From positions 1-64,000 of the forward strand of contig CACCYT010000001.1 in the NCBI GenBank assembly GCA_902550325.1: a DNA stretch of 64,000 nucleotides. The letters run 5' to 3'. Made by a program: the position numbers and the translations under genes. This document shows, in pieces, positions 45,994 through 55,446 of this stretch. This DNA is from an uncultured Bacteroidota bacterium. GTDB taxonomy: Bacteria > Bacteroidota > Bacteroidia > Flavobacteriales > Flavobacteriaceae. A model generated the notes under the pieces. It was not told where the DNA came from, did not search any database, and saw only the letters and a program-made list of their open reading frames with translations. Positions within the stretch are counted from its first letter, which is position 1, and each line of letters opens with the position of its first letter.

Positions 45994-46485
45994 ATGAAAA
46001 AAATATTTTTATTGTTGATTTTAGTTCTAGTCTCTTGTGAAACTACAAATAAGCAAGAGCCTCAAACTCAACTAGATTTCCCATTTGAACCTAGCTATCA
46101 AAAAGATTGGAAAATGGGTAATCAGGAAAACGTACTGCTAATTCAAAATTTACACAAAACACTTCTTGATGGTGAATTTGACAGAGTAACAGAATTCATT
46201 TCTGATACAATTGTAATGTCCATGGGTGATGGTTCAAGGGTGAGTGGAATTGATAACTTTAAAGAACTTCTTGAGGTTTATAAAGATGCTAATTTAAGAG
46301 ATTACAATTTGGGTGTAAATTTCCCTATTATCTCTGAAGATGGTCATGAATGGGTGATAAATTGGGATGCCGTTACTTACGATACAGCTGATGGGCCAGT
46401 AAGGATGAGATATCAAGAAGCCTACAGAATTTCTGGAGGTAAAATTGTTTTTGTTAATCAATTTACCAAACCAGTTTTAGATTAA
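45994..46485 (+). CDS. small lipoprotein, SnoaL/NTF2-like
   Basis: A 163-residue lipoprotein (LVLVSCETTN). The sequence reads helix (NVLLIQNLHKTLLDGEFDRVTEFI), short strands (VMSMGDGSRVSGIDNFKELL), then a beta sheet (HEWVINWDAVTYDT, YQEAYRISGGKIVFVNQF), the usual order of a SnoaL-like fold. It is more distantly related to the lipoproteins at 43124 and 43647. It starts a + strand run that leads into DUF4920 and the glycosidase cassette. Confidence 0.65.
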   Translation: MKKIFLLLILVLVSCETTNKQEPQTQLDFPFEPSYQKDWKMGNQENVLLIQNLHKTLLDGEFDRVTEFISDTIVMSMGDGSRVSGIDNFKELLEVYKDANLRDYNLGVNFPIISEDGHEWVINWDAVTYDTADGPVRMRYQEAYRISGGKIVFVNQFTKPVLD

Positions 46486-46503
46486 TGAATTAAAATATTT
46501 AGA

Positions 46504-46944
46504 ATGAACTTCAGAACTTTTCTGAGTCTCTTTTTTATTTTATCATTAATCTCAGTTTACTCTCAAGATGATCAAACTAAATTCTATGGTGAAAAATTTA
46601 ATTTTAAAAATGTTGATAATTCATTAGAGCTATCATCCACTAAAGTTAAAGTAAAAGGAGAAATTATATCAACCTGTCCCATGAAAGGCTGCTGGATGAA
46701 TATGCTGGTTTCAAATGATACGGTTCTTGTTAGGTTTAAGGATTATGGATTTTTTGTCCCAAAACAAGGCGTAGAGGGTAGTTCAGCTATCGTTAATGGA
46801 TTTCTTTCAATTGATACTTTAAGTGTTGCTCAATTAAGACATTATGCCGAAGATTCGGGTAAAAAGAACGAAGAAATTATGAAAATCAAAAAGCCAAAAA
46901 TCACATTATCTTTTTTGGCTGATGGAGTGGCTATTCAAGAATGA
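46504..46944 (+). CDS. DUF4920 family secreted protein
   Basis: A 146-residue secreted protein (signal SLISVYSQ). The DUF4920 core is visible: VKVKGEIISTCPMKGCWMNM with two cysteines, then VRFKDYGFFVPKQGVEG and AVVxG-like AIVNGFLS. The fold is OB-like; the Cys and Met residues hint at metal binding but this is not shown. It overlaps the GH120 gene start by 4 nt, so it may be cotranscribed with the polysaccharide genes. Confidence 0.8.
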   Translation: MNFRTFLSLFFILSLISVYSQDDQTKFYGEKFNFKNVDNSLELSSTKVKVKGEIISTCPMKGCWMNMLVSNDTVLVRFKDYGFFVPKQGVEGSSAIVNGFLSIDTLSVAQLRHYAEDSGKKNEEIMKIKKPKITLSFLADGVAIQE

Positions 46945-48917
46945 TTATGAAAAATATTTTATACATATCCGTATTGTTTTTTTCAAACCTTGTACTTACT
47001 CAAAATTATCATGTAGCAAAAAACGGTGATGATTTTAACCCTGGCACTAAGGAAGAGCCTTTTTTAACGATATCAAAAGCTGCAAAAATTGCATTGCCAG
47101 GTTCAGTTATAACTGTGCACAAAGGTATATACCGAGAAAGGATTGACCCACACTATGGCGGTGCAAGTAATACTAAAAGAATAGTATACCAAGCAGCAGA
47201 AAATGAAGAAGTTTGGATTAAAGGCTCTGAAATAATAAAGGGCTGGAAAAAATATGAGGGAAATATTTGGACGGTTGAACTAGACAATCAAATGTTTGGA
47301 GACTTTAACCCGTATCAAGAAATTATAGAAGGTGATTGGTTAATAAATGACTATGGAAGGGATCATCATCTGGGTGAAGTATACTTGAACGGAAATGCGT
47401 TATATGAAAATGATTCAGTGCAAAAACTTATGGAAGAAAAACCAATGAAGAGGGCAAAAGATCAAGAGGCTTCCAAATACCAATGGTATTGTAAAAGTGA
47501 TAAGAAAAAAACCATTATCTACGCAAACTTCAAGGGTCTAGATCCAAATGTTGAGACCGTTGAAATAAATGTAAGACCAGCAGTTTTTTTACCAAAAAAA
47601 ACCGGAATCAATTATATAACCGTACGTGGATTTAAAATGTCTCATGCAGCTACTCAATGGTCGCCTCCTACTGCAGAACAAGTTGGATTAATCGGTCCAT
47701 ACTGGAGTAAGGGTTGGATTATTGAAAACAACTTCATCACAGATTCTAAATGTACTGGCATCAGTGTTGGTAAAGAACGAGCTAGCGGGCACAATGAGTG
47801 GACAAATCTAAAAGTTAAACACGGTACCCAAAGGGAAAGAGATGTTATCTTTAAAGCTTTGGAACTCGGCTGGTCCATGGAAACGATTGGATCACATATT
47901 ATAAGAAATAATACGATTACAAACTGTGAACAAACAGGAATTAGTGGCCATTTAGGTGGAATTGCTACAAAGATTTATAACAACCATATTTATAATATTC
48001 ATGTAAAGAAGCAATTTTTTGGATATGAAACAGGTGGTATAAAACTGCATGCTCCAATTGATGCACTAATAAAAAATAATCTAATTCATGATAATTATAG
48101 AGGAATATGGCTGGATTGGCAATCTCAAGGAACTCGTGTTTCTGGAAATATTTTTTATAACAACGAGCAAGAGGACTTTTTCAATGAGGTCAACCATGGA
48201 CCAATGATCGTAGACAATAATATTATGTTATCAGAAACTTCAATATTAAATGCATCTCAGGGTACCGCTCATATGCATAATTTGATAACAGGAAAAATTA
48301 TACTTAGACCTGTTCCAAATAGATTTACCCCCTACCACTTTGCTCATTCAACAAGTGTCAAGGGACTAATGACTATACTAACAGGCGACGATAGATATTT
48401 TAATAATATTCTAACTTTCAATCATAATCTAAAACCATACAGGGGTCCATCATATGATAAAGTTCATACGGGGCTCGATGCATATAATGAACATCCTTTA
48501 TCAACAGACTATTGGTATAAAGGTAACAGACCTGATGATTACGCAAGTCACAAGCTTCCAGTTTATATTCGTTCAAATTTATATTATAACAAGGCTCTCC
48601 CGTTTAATAGGGAAAGGTTTAGTTTAGAAAACAGAACTTATTCTCCTAAAATCTCAATTGAAAGAGAAGGTGAAGCATTGTACATAAACCTTGAAATTGA
48701 TAATAGTTATAAAGAAATGAATACTGAACTTATAACAACTGATGTAATGGGTACAGCATTTCAATCTGAAGAAGCGTTTGAAAACAATGACTCTTCTCCA
48801 GTATCCATAGATGTTGACATTAATGGTCAAAAGAGAAATAATAGCCCAACTGTTGGACCCTTCGAAATGTTGAAAAAAGGTAAAAATCGAAAAAGAATTT
48901 TCACATTTAATCACTAA
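46941..48917 (+). CDS. GH120-like beta-xylosidase (right-handed beta-helix)
   Basis: A secreted 658-residue glycosidase with signal peptide (LFFSNLVLTQ). It resembles, by recall, the beta-xylosidase XylC of Thermoanaerobacterium over its whole length: VAKNGDDFNPGTKEEPFLTI, SKGWIIENNFI, GSHIIRNNTI and NNHIYNI. The family's proposed nucleophile Asp lies in WLDWQSQGTRV and the acid/base Glu in FFNEVNHGP; both are present. It would release xylose from non-reducing ends in the periplasm. It is followed 3 nt later by another glycosidase and two sulfatases. No SusC/D is nearby. Confidence 0.82.
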   Translation: MIMKNILYISVLFFSNLVLTQNYHVAKNGDDFNPGTKEEPFLTISKAAKIALPGSVITVHKGIYRERIDPHYGGASNTKRIVYQAAENEEVWIKGSEIIKGWKKYEGNIWTVELDNQMFGDFNPYQEIIEGDWLINDYGRDHHLGEVYLNGNALYENDSVQKLMEEKPMKRAKDQEASKYQWYCKSDKKKTIIYANFKGLDPNVETVEINVRPAVFLPKKTGINYITVRGFKMSHAATQWSPPTAEQVGLIGPYWSKGWIIENNFITDSKCTGISVGKERASGHNEWTNLKVKHGTQRERDVIFKALELGWSMETIGSHIIRNNTITNCEQTGISGHLGGIATKIYNNHIYNIHVKKQFFGYETGGIKLHAPIDALIKNNLIHDNYRGIWLDWQSQGTRVSGNIFYNNEQEDFFNEVNHGPMIVDNNIMLSETSILNASQGTAHMHNLITGKIILRPVPNRFTPYHFAHSTSVKGLMTILTGDDRYFNNILTFNHNLKPYRGPSYDKVHTGLDAYNEHPLSTDYWYKGNRPDDYASHKLPVYIRSNLYYNKALPFNRERFSLENRTYSPKISIEREGEALYINLEIDNSYKEMNTELITTDVMGTAFQSEEAFENNDSSPVSIDVDINGQKRNNSPTVGPFEMLKKGKNRKRIFTFNH

Positions 48918-48920
48918 AAA

Positions 48921-50966
48921 ATGAAAAAACTGACCTTATTAATACTTATTCCAATACTTTCTTTTGGGCAAATAATTAAGGAAGGATCCAGACAAATACA
49001 TCTGGATTTTCACACATCGGGTTTGATTGAAAATATTGGTGAAAAATTTTCAAAAGAACAGTTTAAGAAAGCTTTGAAAGTTGGTAATGTGAATTCAATT
49101 AATATTTTTGGCAAAGGTCATCATGGCTACTCATACTACAACACCAAGATAGGAACCAGACATCCAAATCTAAGGTTTGATTTACTTAAAGAACAAATTG
49201 AAGCTTGTCATGAAATGGGTGTAACAGCGCAAGTGTATTTTACTGTTGGATGGTCCCAAAAAGATGCGGATGATCATCCTGAATGGATATTAAAAGATAA
49301 AAATGGTACAACAAATAAATTAGAAATTTTAAAAAAACTGGGGCCAAATGATAGGCTTCCCAATTTCACATGGCGACTATTAGCACCTAGCAATGGTTAT
49401 GATGAATTTATATTGAGACAAGTTGAGGAAATTTGTGTGAATTATGATATTGATGGCTTTTGGTTTGACATATTACAAGCATTTCCAAACTACAGCGAGG
49501 CAAATAAAAAGTTAATGATTGAAGATGGGATTGATATCAATAATGATAAGGCAGTTTTAAATTATTCTATCAATCAAATGAAATCATTTATGGAAAGATG
49601 TAATAAACTTATTCATAGTCACAAGCCTAATATTCCAATTTATTATAACGGGATTACTAAAATTACTGGAAGTCCTTATGCAATGAATAATTTGAAATAT
49701 AATTTATTTGATTACAACACGAAACAAGATTTAGAAGACCTGCCCACCACATGGGACGGTTATGATATTTTCCCTTTCAGGTCAAAGTTTTTTGCTTCAG
49801 ATGGCAAACAAATAGTTGCAATGAGTGGAAAATTTCATTCAGCTTGGGGGGAGTTTGGCGGGTTTAAACACAGAGATGCTCTATTGTATGAAGCTGCATC
49901 AATGGTTGCTTTTGGAGCTAGTGTTAATATTGGGGATCAACTACATCCATCTGGACTAATGGATATGGATACTTACAAAAATATTGGTTATGCTTTTGAT
50001 TATGTCAAGAAAATTGAAGATTATGGTATTGGAGGAAAGCACGTTTCTAGGGTTGGCTACTACAGCCCTCTAAATGCAAGAAGTGGAGAAGGAACTGCTA
50101 GAATGCTGCTGGAAAATCAAATAAATTTTAATGTGATTAATAGAATGGATGATTGGTCAAAACTAGAAACAATTATAATTCCATCAGCGACTCAATTAAA
50201 TCAAAAAATTGTTAATCGATTAAATTCATTTACTGATCGTGGAGGAAAGCTTTTAATTATGGGGAAATCCATTCTTAAAACCAATAAAGATTTATGGTTT
50301 GACATTGGTGCTGATTATTTGGGACAACCTAATTTTGACATAGATTACACTGTAATAAGTAAAAAGCTTGAAAATGAAAATTTGGTTGAAAGCCCTTTCT
50401 TAAATTACAATGCAGCTCTACGCTTCAAAGCCAATGGTGCAGAAATTTTAGCGTCGATTAAAGAACCTTATTTTAGTAGGACTCCGTCAAGCTTTTCTTC
50501 TCATCAAAATACTCCAAACAAATTAGAAAATTCTGAGCATGCTGCTATTTTTCAGAAAAACAATATTACATATGTAGCACATAATTTAGATATTATGTAT
50601 TTCAGTTCTGGTGCGAGAATTCATAGAGATTTATTCAAAAGTGTACTAGACTTGATACATACAAATCCAATGGTAAGTACCAATTTACAAAGCTCTGGAA
50701 GGATAAATTTATTACATCAACCTGAGCATAACCGATATGTGGCTCACTTATTATATGCAACTCCTATTCAAAGAGGAAGAGCACAAGTCATAGAAGACTT
50801 AGTGCCAATATATAATACAACTGTTGAACTGAATATAGAAGAGAATATAAAAAAAGTATACTCAGTTCCTGGCTACAAAAAACTAAGGGTTAAGAAAATT
50901 AATGGGAAAAATTTTGTAAGCATCCCCGAATTTAAAGCTCATATAGCGGTAGTTATAGAGTATTAA
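48921..50966 (+). CDS. TIM-barrel glycoside hydrolase (GH151/fucosidase-like)
   Basis: A secreted 681-residue enzyme (signal LLILIPILSFG). The N-terminal barrel reads QIHLDFHTSGLIENIGEKF, NSINIFGKGHHGYSYYNT, TAQVYFTVGWSQ and YDIDGFWFDILQAFPNYSEA, a pattern found in alpha-L-fucosidase-like and GH42-related barrels; GH151 is my best guess. Around residues 385-470 is a Rossmann-like domain (INFNVINRMDDWSKLETIIIPSATQL in part) like the trimerisation domain of GH42 enzymes. The C terminus is a small beta domain. Substrate is uncertain; the context suggests a side-chain sugar of a sulfated xylose-containing glycan. Confidence 0.7.
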   Translation: MKKLTLLILIPILSFGQIIKEGSRQIHLDFHTSGLIENIGEKFSKEQFKKALKVGNVNSINIFGKGHHGYSYYNTKIGTRHPNLRFDLLKEQIEACHEMGVTAQVYFTVGWSQKDADDHPEWILKDKNGTTNKLEILKKLGPNDRLPNFTWRLLAPSNGYDEFILRQVEEICVNYDIDGFWFDILQAFPNYSEANKKLMIEDGIDINNDKAVLNYSINQMKSFMERCNKLIHSHKPNIPIYYNGITKITGSPYAMNNLKYNLFDYNTKQDLEDLPTTWDGYDIFPFRSKFFASDGKQIVAMSGKFHSAWGEFGGFKHRDALLYEAASMVAFGASVNIGDQLHPSGLMDMDTYKNIGYAFDYVKKIEDYGIGGKHVSRVGYYSPLNARSGEGTARMLLENQINFNVINRMDDWSKLETIIIPSATQLNQKIVNRLNSFTDRGGKLLIMGKSILKTNKDLWFDIGADYLGQPNFDIDYTVISKKLENENLVESPFLNYNAALRFKANGAEILASIKEPYFSRTPSSFSSHQNTPNKLENSEHAAIFQKNNITYVAHNLDIMYFSSGARIHRDLFKSVLDLIHTNPMVSTNLQSSGRINLLHQPEHNRYVAHLLYATPIQRGRAQVIEDLVPIYNTTVELNIEENIKKVYSVPGYKKLRVKKINGKNFVSIPEFKAHIAVVIEY

Positions 50967-50968
50967 TA

Positions 50969-52483
50969 ATGAAAGTTATATTAGGAATATTAAACCTTTT
51001 TATTTGCTTTTTAGTTTTCTGTCAAACTGAAAAAAGACCTAATATTTTATTTATAATTTCTGATGATCAGGATGCTGAAACCCTTGACTTTTATGGGGAT
51101 AAATCATGTAATACACCAGTAATTGACCGTTTATCAAAAGATGGAATCTCTCTAACTTCAGCTTATCACATGGGTTCATACAGAGCAGCTGTCTGTACTC
51201 CATCCAGAATTATGCTTATGACAGGAAGAAACCTTTGGGAGACTGAAGGTTTCAATGTTAATTACCCGCCTTTAAATTATGTACACGATGTTGAAAAAAA
51301 TTATAAAAAAATTGATTTATTAGACCCATCGTACCACAGTTTGCCCTCTGTTTTTAAAAGGAGTGGGTATTATACATTTAGAACCTCGAAAAGAGGGAAC
51401 AGCTACGAAGGAGCAAACTTATTATTTGACGAGAGATATGACAAGACCAATCGTGAAAACAATGACCTAGATGGAAACAAATGGCATGCCGATAAGGTTA
51501 TCGAATATTTTGAAAAACGAAAAACAGAATTAAATAAAAAACCGTTCATGGTTTTTTTAGGATTTTCCCACCCACATGATCCTAGGCGAGGGAAAAAAAA
51601 TCTTTTAGTAAAATATGGGGCAACTGATCCTAATCCGCCAAAAAAAATCAACCCCAAATCTCCATCAGTTCCTGTAAATTATTTACCTACTCACCCATTT
51701 CCATATGGAGATCCAGATATTAGAGATGAAAACTCTGTAGAGGGCGTATACTTAAGTCGGTCGGAATTAACCATACGAAATGAAAAGGGAAAAGATTATG
51801 CTTGTATTGAAGATATGGACTTTCAAATTGGAAGAGTACTGGAAGCTCTGAAAAAAACTGGGGAATATGAAAACACTTATATATTTTTTACCTCAGATCA
51901 CGGTATTGCAATTGGTAAACATGGTTTAATGGGAAAGCAAAATCTATATGAACACAGCTGGAAGATACCCTTTATTGTTTCAGGTCCGAAGATTAAAAAA
52001 AACAGTCAAGCAAAAGGAAATATTTATTTACTCGATGTTTTACCAACTTTATGCGAAATTGCAGGTATCAATATTCCAGAGACTGTTGATGGTATAAGTT
52101 TCAATAGTGTTTTAGATGGGAAAAAAGATAAAGTTAGGAATGTCTTATACGGGGCGTATTCAGGTGGTTTTAAACCTGGTATTAGATCAATTAAAAAAGG
52201 GAATTGGAAACTCATAAAATACGATGTTATGGATGGAGCCTTTACCATGCCAAGAAAAGTACAGGTAAACCAACTTTTTAATTTAAAGCAAAACCCAAAT
52301 GAGCTTTTATTGGAACATCAAAGTGAGGATGTGATTACTATCACTAAAAATACACCGAAAAAATATCAAATTAACTTAGCAAGTGACCCACGATATAAAT
52401 CCAGATTACAAAAAATGGAAAAATTACTTTTCTTAGAAATGGAAAAAGTTGGAGATCCATTTAAGTTTTGGAATCAAAAGTGA
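50969..52483 (+). CDS. type I sulfatase (S1 family)
   Basis: A secreted 504-residue sulfatase with signal LFICFLVFCQ. It has RPNILFIISDDQD for calcium binding. The formylglycine motif is AVCTPSRIMLMTGRN, with the Cys at residue 76. The C-terminal ligands are TSDHGIAIGKHGLMGK. Cys must be oxidised by a maturase that is not encoded in the window. It would remove sulfate esters from a sugar; the sub-family is not assigned. It follows the glycosidase after 2 nt and is 27 nt before the second sulfatase. Confidence 0.92.
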   Translation: MKVILGILNLFICFLVFCQTEKRPNILFIISDDQDAETLDFYGDKSCNTPVIDRLSKDGISLTSAYHMGSYRAAVCTPSRIMLMTGRNLWETEGFNVNYPPLNYVHDVEKNYKKIDLLDPSYHSLPSVFKRSGYYTFRTSKRGNSYEGANLLFDERYDKTNRENNDLDGNKWHADKVIEYFEKRKTELNKKPFMVFLGFSHPHDPRRGKKNLLVKYGATDPNPPKKINPKSPSVPVNYLPTHPFPYGDPDIRDENSVEGVYLSRSELTIRNEKGKDYACIEDMDFQIGRVLEALKKTGEYENTYIFFTSDHGIAIGKHGLMGKQNLYEHSWKIPFIVSGPKIKKNSQAKGNIYLLDVLPTLCEIAGINIPETVDGISFNSVLDGKKDKVRNVLYGAYSGGFKPGIRSIKKGNWKLIKYDVMDGAFTMPRKVQVNQLFNLKQNPNELLLEHQSEDVITITKNTPKKYQINLASDPRYKSRLQKMEKLLFLEMEKVGDPFKFWNQK

Positions 52484-52510
52484 AAAGATTTTTAATACTT
52501 TAGTTTTTAT

Positions 52511-54310
52511 ATGAAAAAATACGCTTGGACTATTGTTTGTACAACCCTTACGGTTTTATTATTTGTAGTAATAATTTCTTTTTCAAAATCTATTAATCAG
52601 ACTCCTAACATTATTATTGTCATGACTGATGATCAGGGTTACGGGGATCTTGGTTATAATGGAAATCCGATTATTAAAACAAAAAATCTTGATCAATTTG
52701 CATCAGAATCAATCAACTTCACAAACTATCATGTAGGCACAACATGTTCACCAACTAGAGCTGGTTTTATTACAGGTAGAAATTGTTTAAGAAATGGTGT
52801 GTGGCATACCAATGCAGGGTGTTCTTTACTCAATCAAGATGAAGTTACAATAGCTGACTTATTCTCAGAATCTGGATACGAAACCGGTATGTTTGGAAAA
52901 TGGCATTTAGGAGATAATTACTCTTTTTTACCGGAGCAAAGAGGCTTTAAAGAAACCTTTTACCATAAGGGCGGAGGTGTTGGCCAGACACCTGATTATT
53001 GGAATAATAATTATCAAGATGATGTTTATTTTAGAAACGGAGAGCCTGAAAAAACTAACGGATATTGTACTGATGTTTTTTTTGATGAGGCCATTTCATT
53101 TATTAATAAAAATAAGGACAAGCCTTTTTTATGCTTTTTAAGTCTAAATGCTCCACACAGCCCATTTAATGTTCCAAAGGAATATTATGATATATATGAA
53201 AATGAAAATGATTTGTTAGAAAGCCAGAAGAGATTTTACGGTATGATTACAAATATTGATGACAACTTTGGGAGACTACATCAACAAGTAGAAAATTTAG
53301 GAATTCTGGATAATACAATAATAATATTTACAACTGATAATGGCACCTCCAACGGCTACAAATATTCAAGAAAAGAAAAGAAATGGCTTGGATTTAATGC
53401 GGGAATGAGGGGGACTAAAACAAGTGAGTATGATGGAGGCCATCGGGTTCCATTCATTATTAAATGGAAAAATGGAAAGCTTATTGGTGGACAAAATTAC
53501 TCTGGTTTGTCGGCACACGTAGATATGCTGCCATCGTTATTGAGTCTTGCGAAAATCCCTTTTAACTCTAGAAAAAAAATTGATGGAACTGATCTGAGTA
53601 AATATATACTCAACCAAAAAGAAGCAGATAGGATGTTGGTGACTGATACTCAAAGAAATTTATGGCCTGAAAAGGGAAAGCAAAGCTGCGTGATGTATGG
53701 AAATTGGAGGTTGGTTAATGGTAACGAACTTTATAATATTGAGGATGATCCTGGTCAAAAAAATAATATTATAAACGATAATCAGGATTTATCAAAGAAA
53801 ATGCAAAGGTTTTATGATGATTGGTGGGAAGACGCATCTAAAGAGTTTCAATATTCTTATATAGATATAATGCCAAATATTTCTAATACAGTAACTGCTC
53901 ATGATGTTCAAGTAAGTTCAATTACGGCATGGGATCAATCTGTTATAAGAAGAGGTGATCCATATGAGCTGGGGAAGTTTTATGTTGATTTCAAAAAATC
54001 AGGTGAATACAAATTAACCTTAAGGCGGTGGCCAAAAGAAAGTGGTTTAAACTTAAAAGACAGCATTAACGACTACGTTCCTGCAACGAAGAACTGGGAT
54101 CAGCAATTAAATGGTAAGAGTATGAAAATTTCATCTGCATTTATAAAAATAGGTGATGAAGAATACAAATTGAAAATTTCTGATGATCTAGATAATGCTT
54201 CAATAAATATCAATATTAACGCTGGAAAAACAACAATTGAACCTGGTTTTATTTTAGAAAGTGGACAAACCTCCGTTGCATTCTATACAGACATAGATTT
54301 TCTATTTTAA
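52511..54310 (+). CDS. type I sulfatase with extra C-terminal domain
   Basis: A 599-residue arylsulfatase-like enzyme with a hydrophobic N-terminal segment (residues 11-25) that is a signal peptide or anchor. Metal ligands are in IIVMTDDQGYGD. The formylglycine motif is TTCSPTRAGFITGRN with Cys at residue 79. Later landmarks are MFGKWHLGD, APHSPFNVP and TTDNGTSNG. The sulfatase domain ends near residue 440. The remaining 150 residues are a beta-rich domain (SGEYKLTLRRWPKES) that may bind carbohydrate. It is clearly not a copy of the first sulfatase, so the two probably act on different sulfate positions. Confidence 0.92.
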   Translation: MKKYAWTIVCTTLTVLLFVVIISFSKSINQTPNIIIVMTDDQGYGDLGYNGNPIIKTKNLDQFASESINFTNYHVGTTCSPTRAGFITGRNCLRNGVWHTNAGCSLLNQDEVTIADLFSESGYETGMFGKWHLGDNYSFLPEQRGFKETFYHKGGGVGQTPDYWNNNYQDDVYFRNGEPEKTNGYCTDVFFDEAISFINKNKDKPFLCFLSLNAPHSPFNVPKEYYDIYENENDLLESQKRFYGMITNIDDNFGRLHQQVENLGILDNTIIIFTTDNGTSNGYKYSRKEKKWLGFNAGMRGTKTSEYDGGHRVPFIIKWKNGKLIGGQNYSGLSAHVDMLPSLLSLAKIPFNSRKKIDGTDLSKYILNQKEADRMLVTDTQRNLWPEKGKQSCVMYGNWRLVNGNELYNIEDDPGQKNNIINDNQDLSKKMQRFYDDWWEDASKEFQYSYIDIMPNISNTVTAHDVQVSSITAWDQSVIRRGDPYELGKFYVDFKKSGEYKLTLRRWPKESGLNLKDSINDYVPATKNWDQQLNGKSMKISSAFIKIGDEEYKLKISDDLDNASINININAGKTTIEPGFILESGQTSVAFYTDIDFLF

Positions 54311-54361
54311 TTATACTGATTTAATAAAAAATTATTACCTTGAAATTTCCACTTAATTTTT

Positions 54362-54508
54362 ATGAGACTAAGTAAAAGAGATAAAGCACTAACTAAAATT
54401 GAAATCCCAGTGGTTCACTCAATATACTTTCGTGGTAAAAGATATAACTATAAAGATTACTTAAAAATTAAAGGCGAAGTAAAAAAAAACGAACTTCTTA
54501 CTCTATAG
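54362..54508 (+). CDS. small basic protein, 48 residues (not in ORF track)
   Basis: An ATG-started frame gives MRLSKRDKALTKIEIP at the start and ends KKNELLTL. It is rich in Lys/Arg/Tyr, with no signal or membrane segment. It follows the second sulfatase by 51 nt and converges with the small membrane protein at 54517 (8-nt gap). Its placement between two genes with no other explanation supports it. No function is recognised. Confidence 0.45.
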   Translation: MRLSKRDKALTKIEIPVVHSIYFRGKRYNYKDYLKIKGEVKKNELLTL

Positions 54509-54516
54509 GAAATCTT

Positions 54517-54699
54517 CTATTTACTACTTATTATCAAAACTAATCCAGAGTTAATTAGTATTAAGGAAATGGTACCAATAAAAAACCAATCCTTTGATTC
54601 GTATTTGTATATTACAGCTTCACCAAAAATACATAAGCCTGAGCTAAATAACATAATTCCTAAAAATGCTAAAAGATTTTTTTTATGTTTTGGTTTCAT
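54517..54699 (-). CDS. small two-helix membrane protein
   Basis: A 60-residue protein with a basic N terminus (KPKHKKN) and two hydrophobic helices (LLAFLGIMLFSSGLCIFGEAV and WFFIGTISLILINSGLVLII, the latter quoted in full at 20 residues) separated by KYESKD. This looks like a family I have seen in Flavobacteriia, without known function. It is divergent from the NAD(P)-binding gene. Confidence 0.6.
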   Translation of the reverse strand: MKPKHKKNLLAFLGIMLFSSGLCIFGEAVIYKYESKDWFFIGTISLILINSGLVLIISSK

Positions 54700-54738
54700 A
54701 AATAAATGGTCTTAATCACTTAAATTTACTTTAAATCT

Positions 54739-55392
54739 ATGAACAAATCCGTTACTTTATTTGGTTCCACTGGACTTATCGGTAGTGAAGTTTTAAAGCT
54801 ATTAATAAATGATAATTATTTTGAAAATATAAATATAATATCAAGAAAAAAAATAAGTGTAGATTCAAAAAAAATAAAAAACTATACAATTGATTTTTCA
54901 AATTTAAGGGACTACAAAAAAATTATAAAAAAGAATGACGTCGTCATTGCATCAATAGGTACAACTCAATCAAAAGTGAATTTTGATAAAACTGAATATC
55001 GAAAGGTTGATTACGATATTCTTTTAAATATCGCTATAGCTTGCAAATCTAACGAAGTATCTTCTTTTAGTTTTATTTCAACTGCTGGTGCTAATGCAAA
55101 GAGCAAAAACTTTTATTTAAAACTTAAAGGTGAAATTGAAAACTCAATTATAGAGCTTGGTTTAAAGTCTTGCTTGATATTTAGGCCATCACTTCTATTA
55201 GGGAAAAGAAATGAGTTTAGATTTGGAGAAATTATAGCTCAAAAATTTATGCCATTAATATCATTTTTAATGAAATCTAATTATAAGCCGATTAAAGCAA
55301 CTGATGTCGCCAAGTCAATATTGAATGAAACTAGAAAAAAAATGAAGGGATATAAAATTTATCATTATAATGATATCCTAAGTGTATTATAG
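54739..55392 (+). CDS. NAD(P)-binding epimerase-like protein (TIP30/HTATIP2-like)
   Basis: A 217-residue atypical short-chain dehydrogenase fold. The dinucleotide motif VTLFGSTGLIGSEVL is at the N terminus, the strand-4 motif is VVIASIGTTQSK, and SFSFISTAGANAKSKNFYLKLKGEIE in parts carries the YxxxK-like FYLKLK catalytic region. CLIFRPSLLLGKR follows. The substrate is unknown. It stands alone between a small membrane protein and the convergent VWA-OmpA gene. Confidence 0.82.
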   Translation: MNKSVTLFGSTGLIGSEVLKLLINDNYFENINIISRKKISVDSKKIKNYTIDFSNLRDYKKIIKKNDVVIASIGTTQSKVNFDKTEYRKVDYDILLNIAIACKSNEVSSFSFISTAGANAKSKNFYLKLKGEIENSIIELGLKSCLIFRPSLLLGKRNEFRFGEIIAQKFMPLISFLMKSNYKPIKATDVAKSILNETRKKMKGYKIYHYNDILSVL

Positions 55393-55446
55393 TTTTTTAT
55401 TTGTCAGATATTTATTCTTCTGAAATGAAGATTAAGGTTAGATTTA

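Noticed and set aside
47654-47878. Minus-strand ORF of 74 residues inside the GH120 gene
   Set aside because: It is antisense to conserved GH120 sequence and has no own features.
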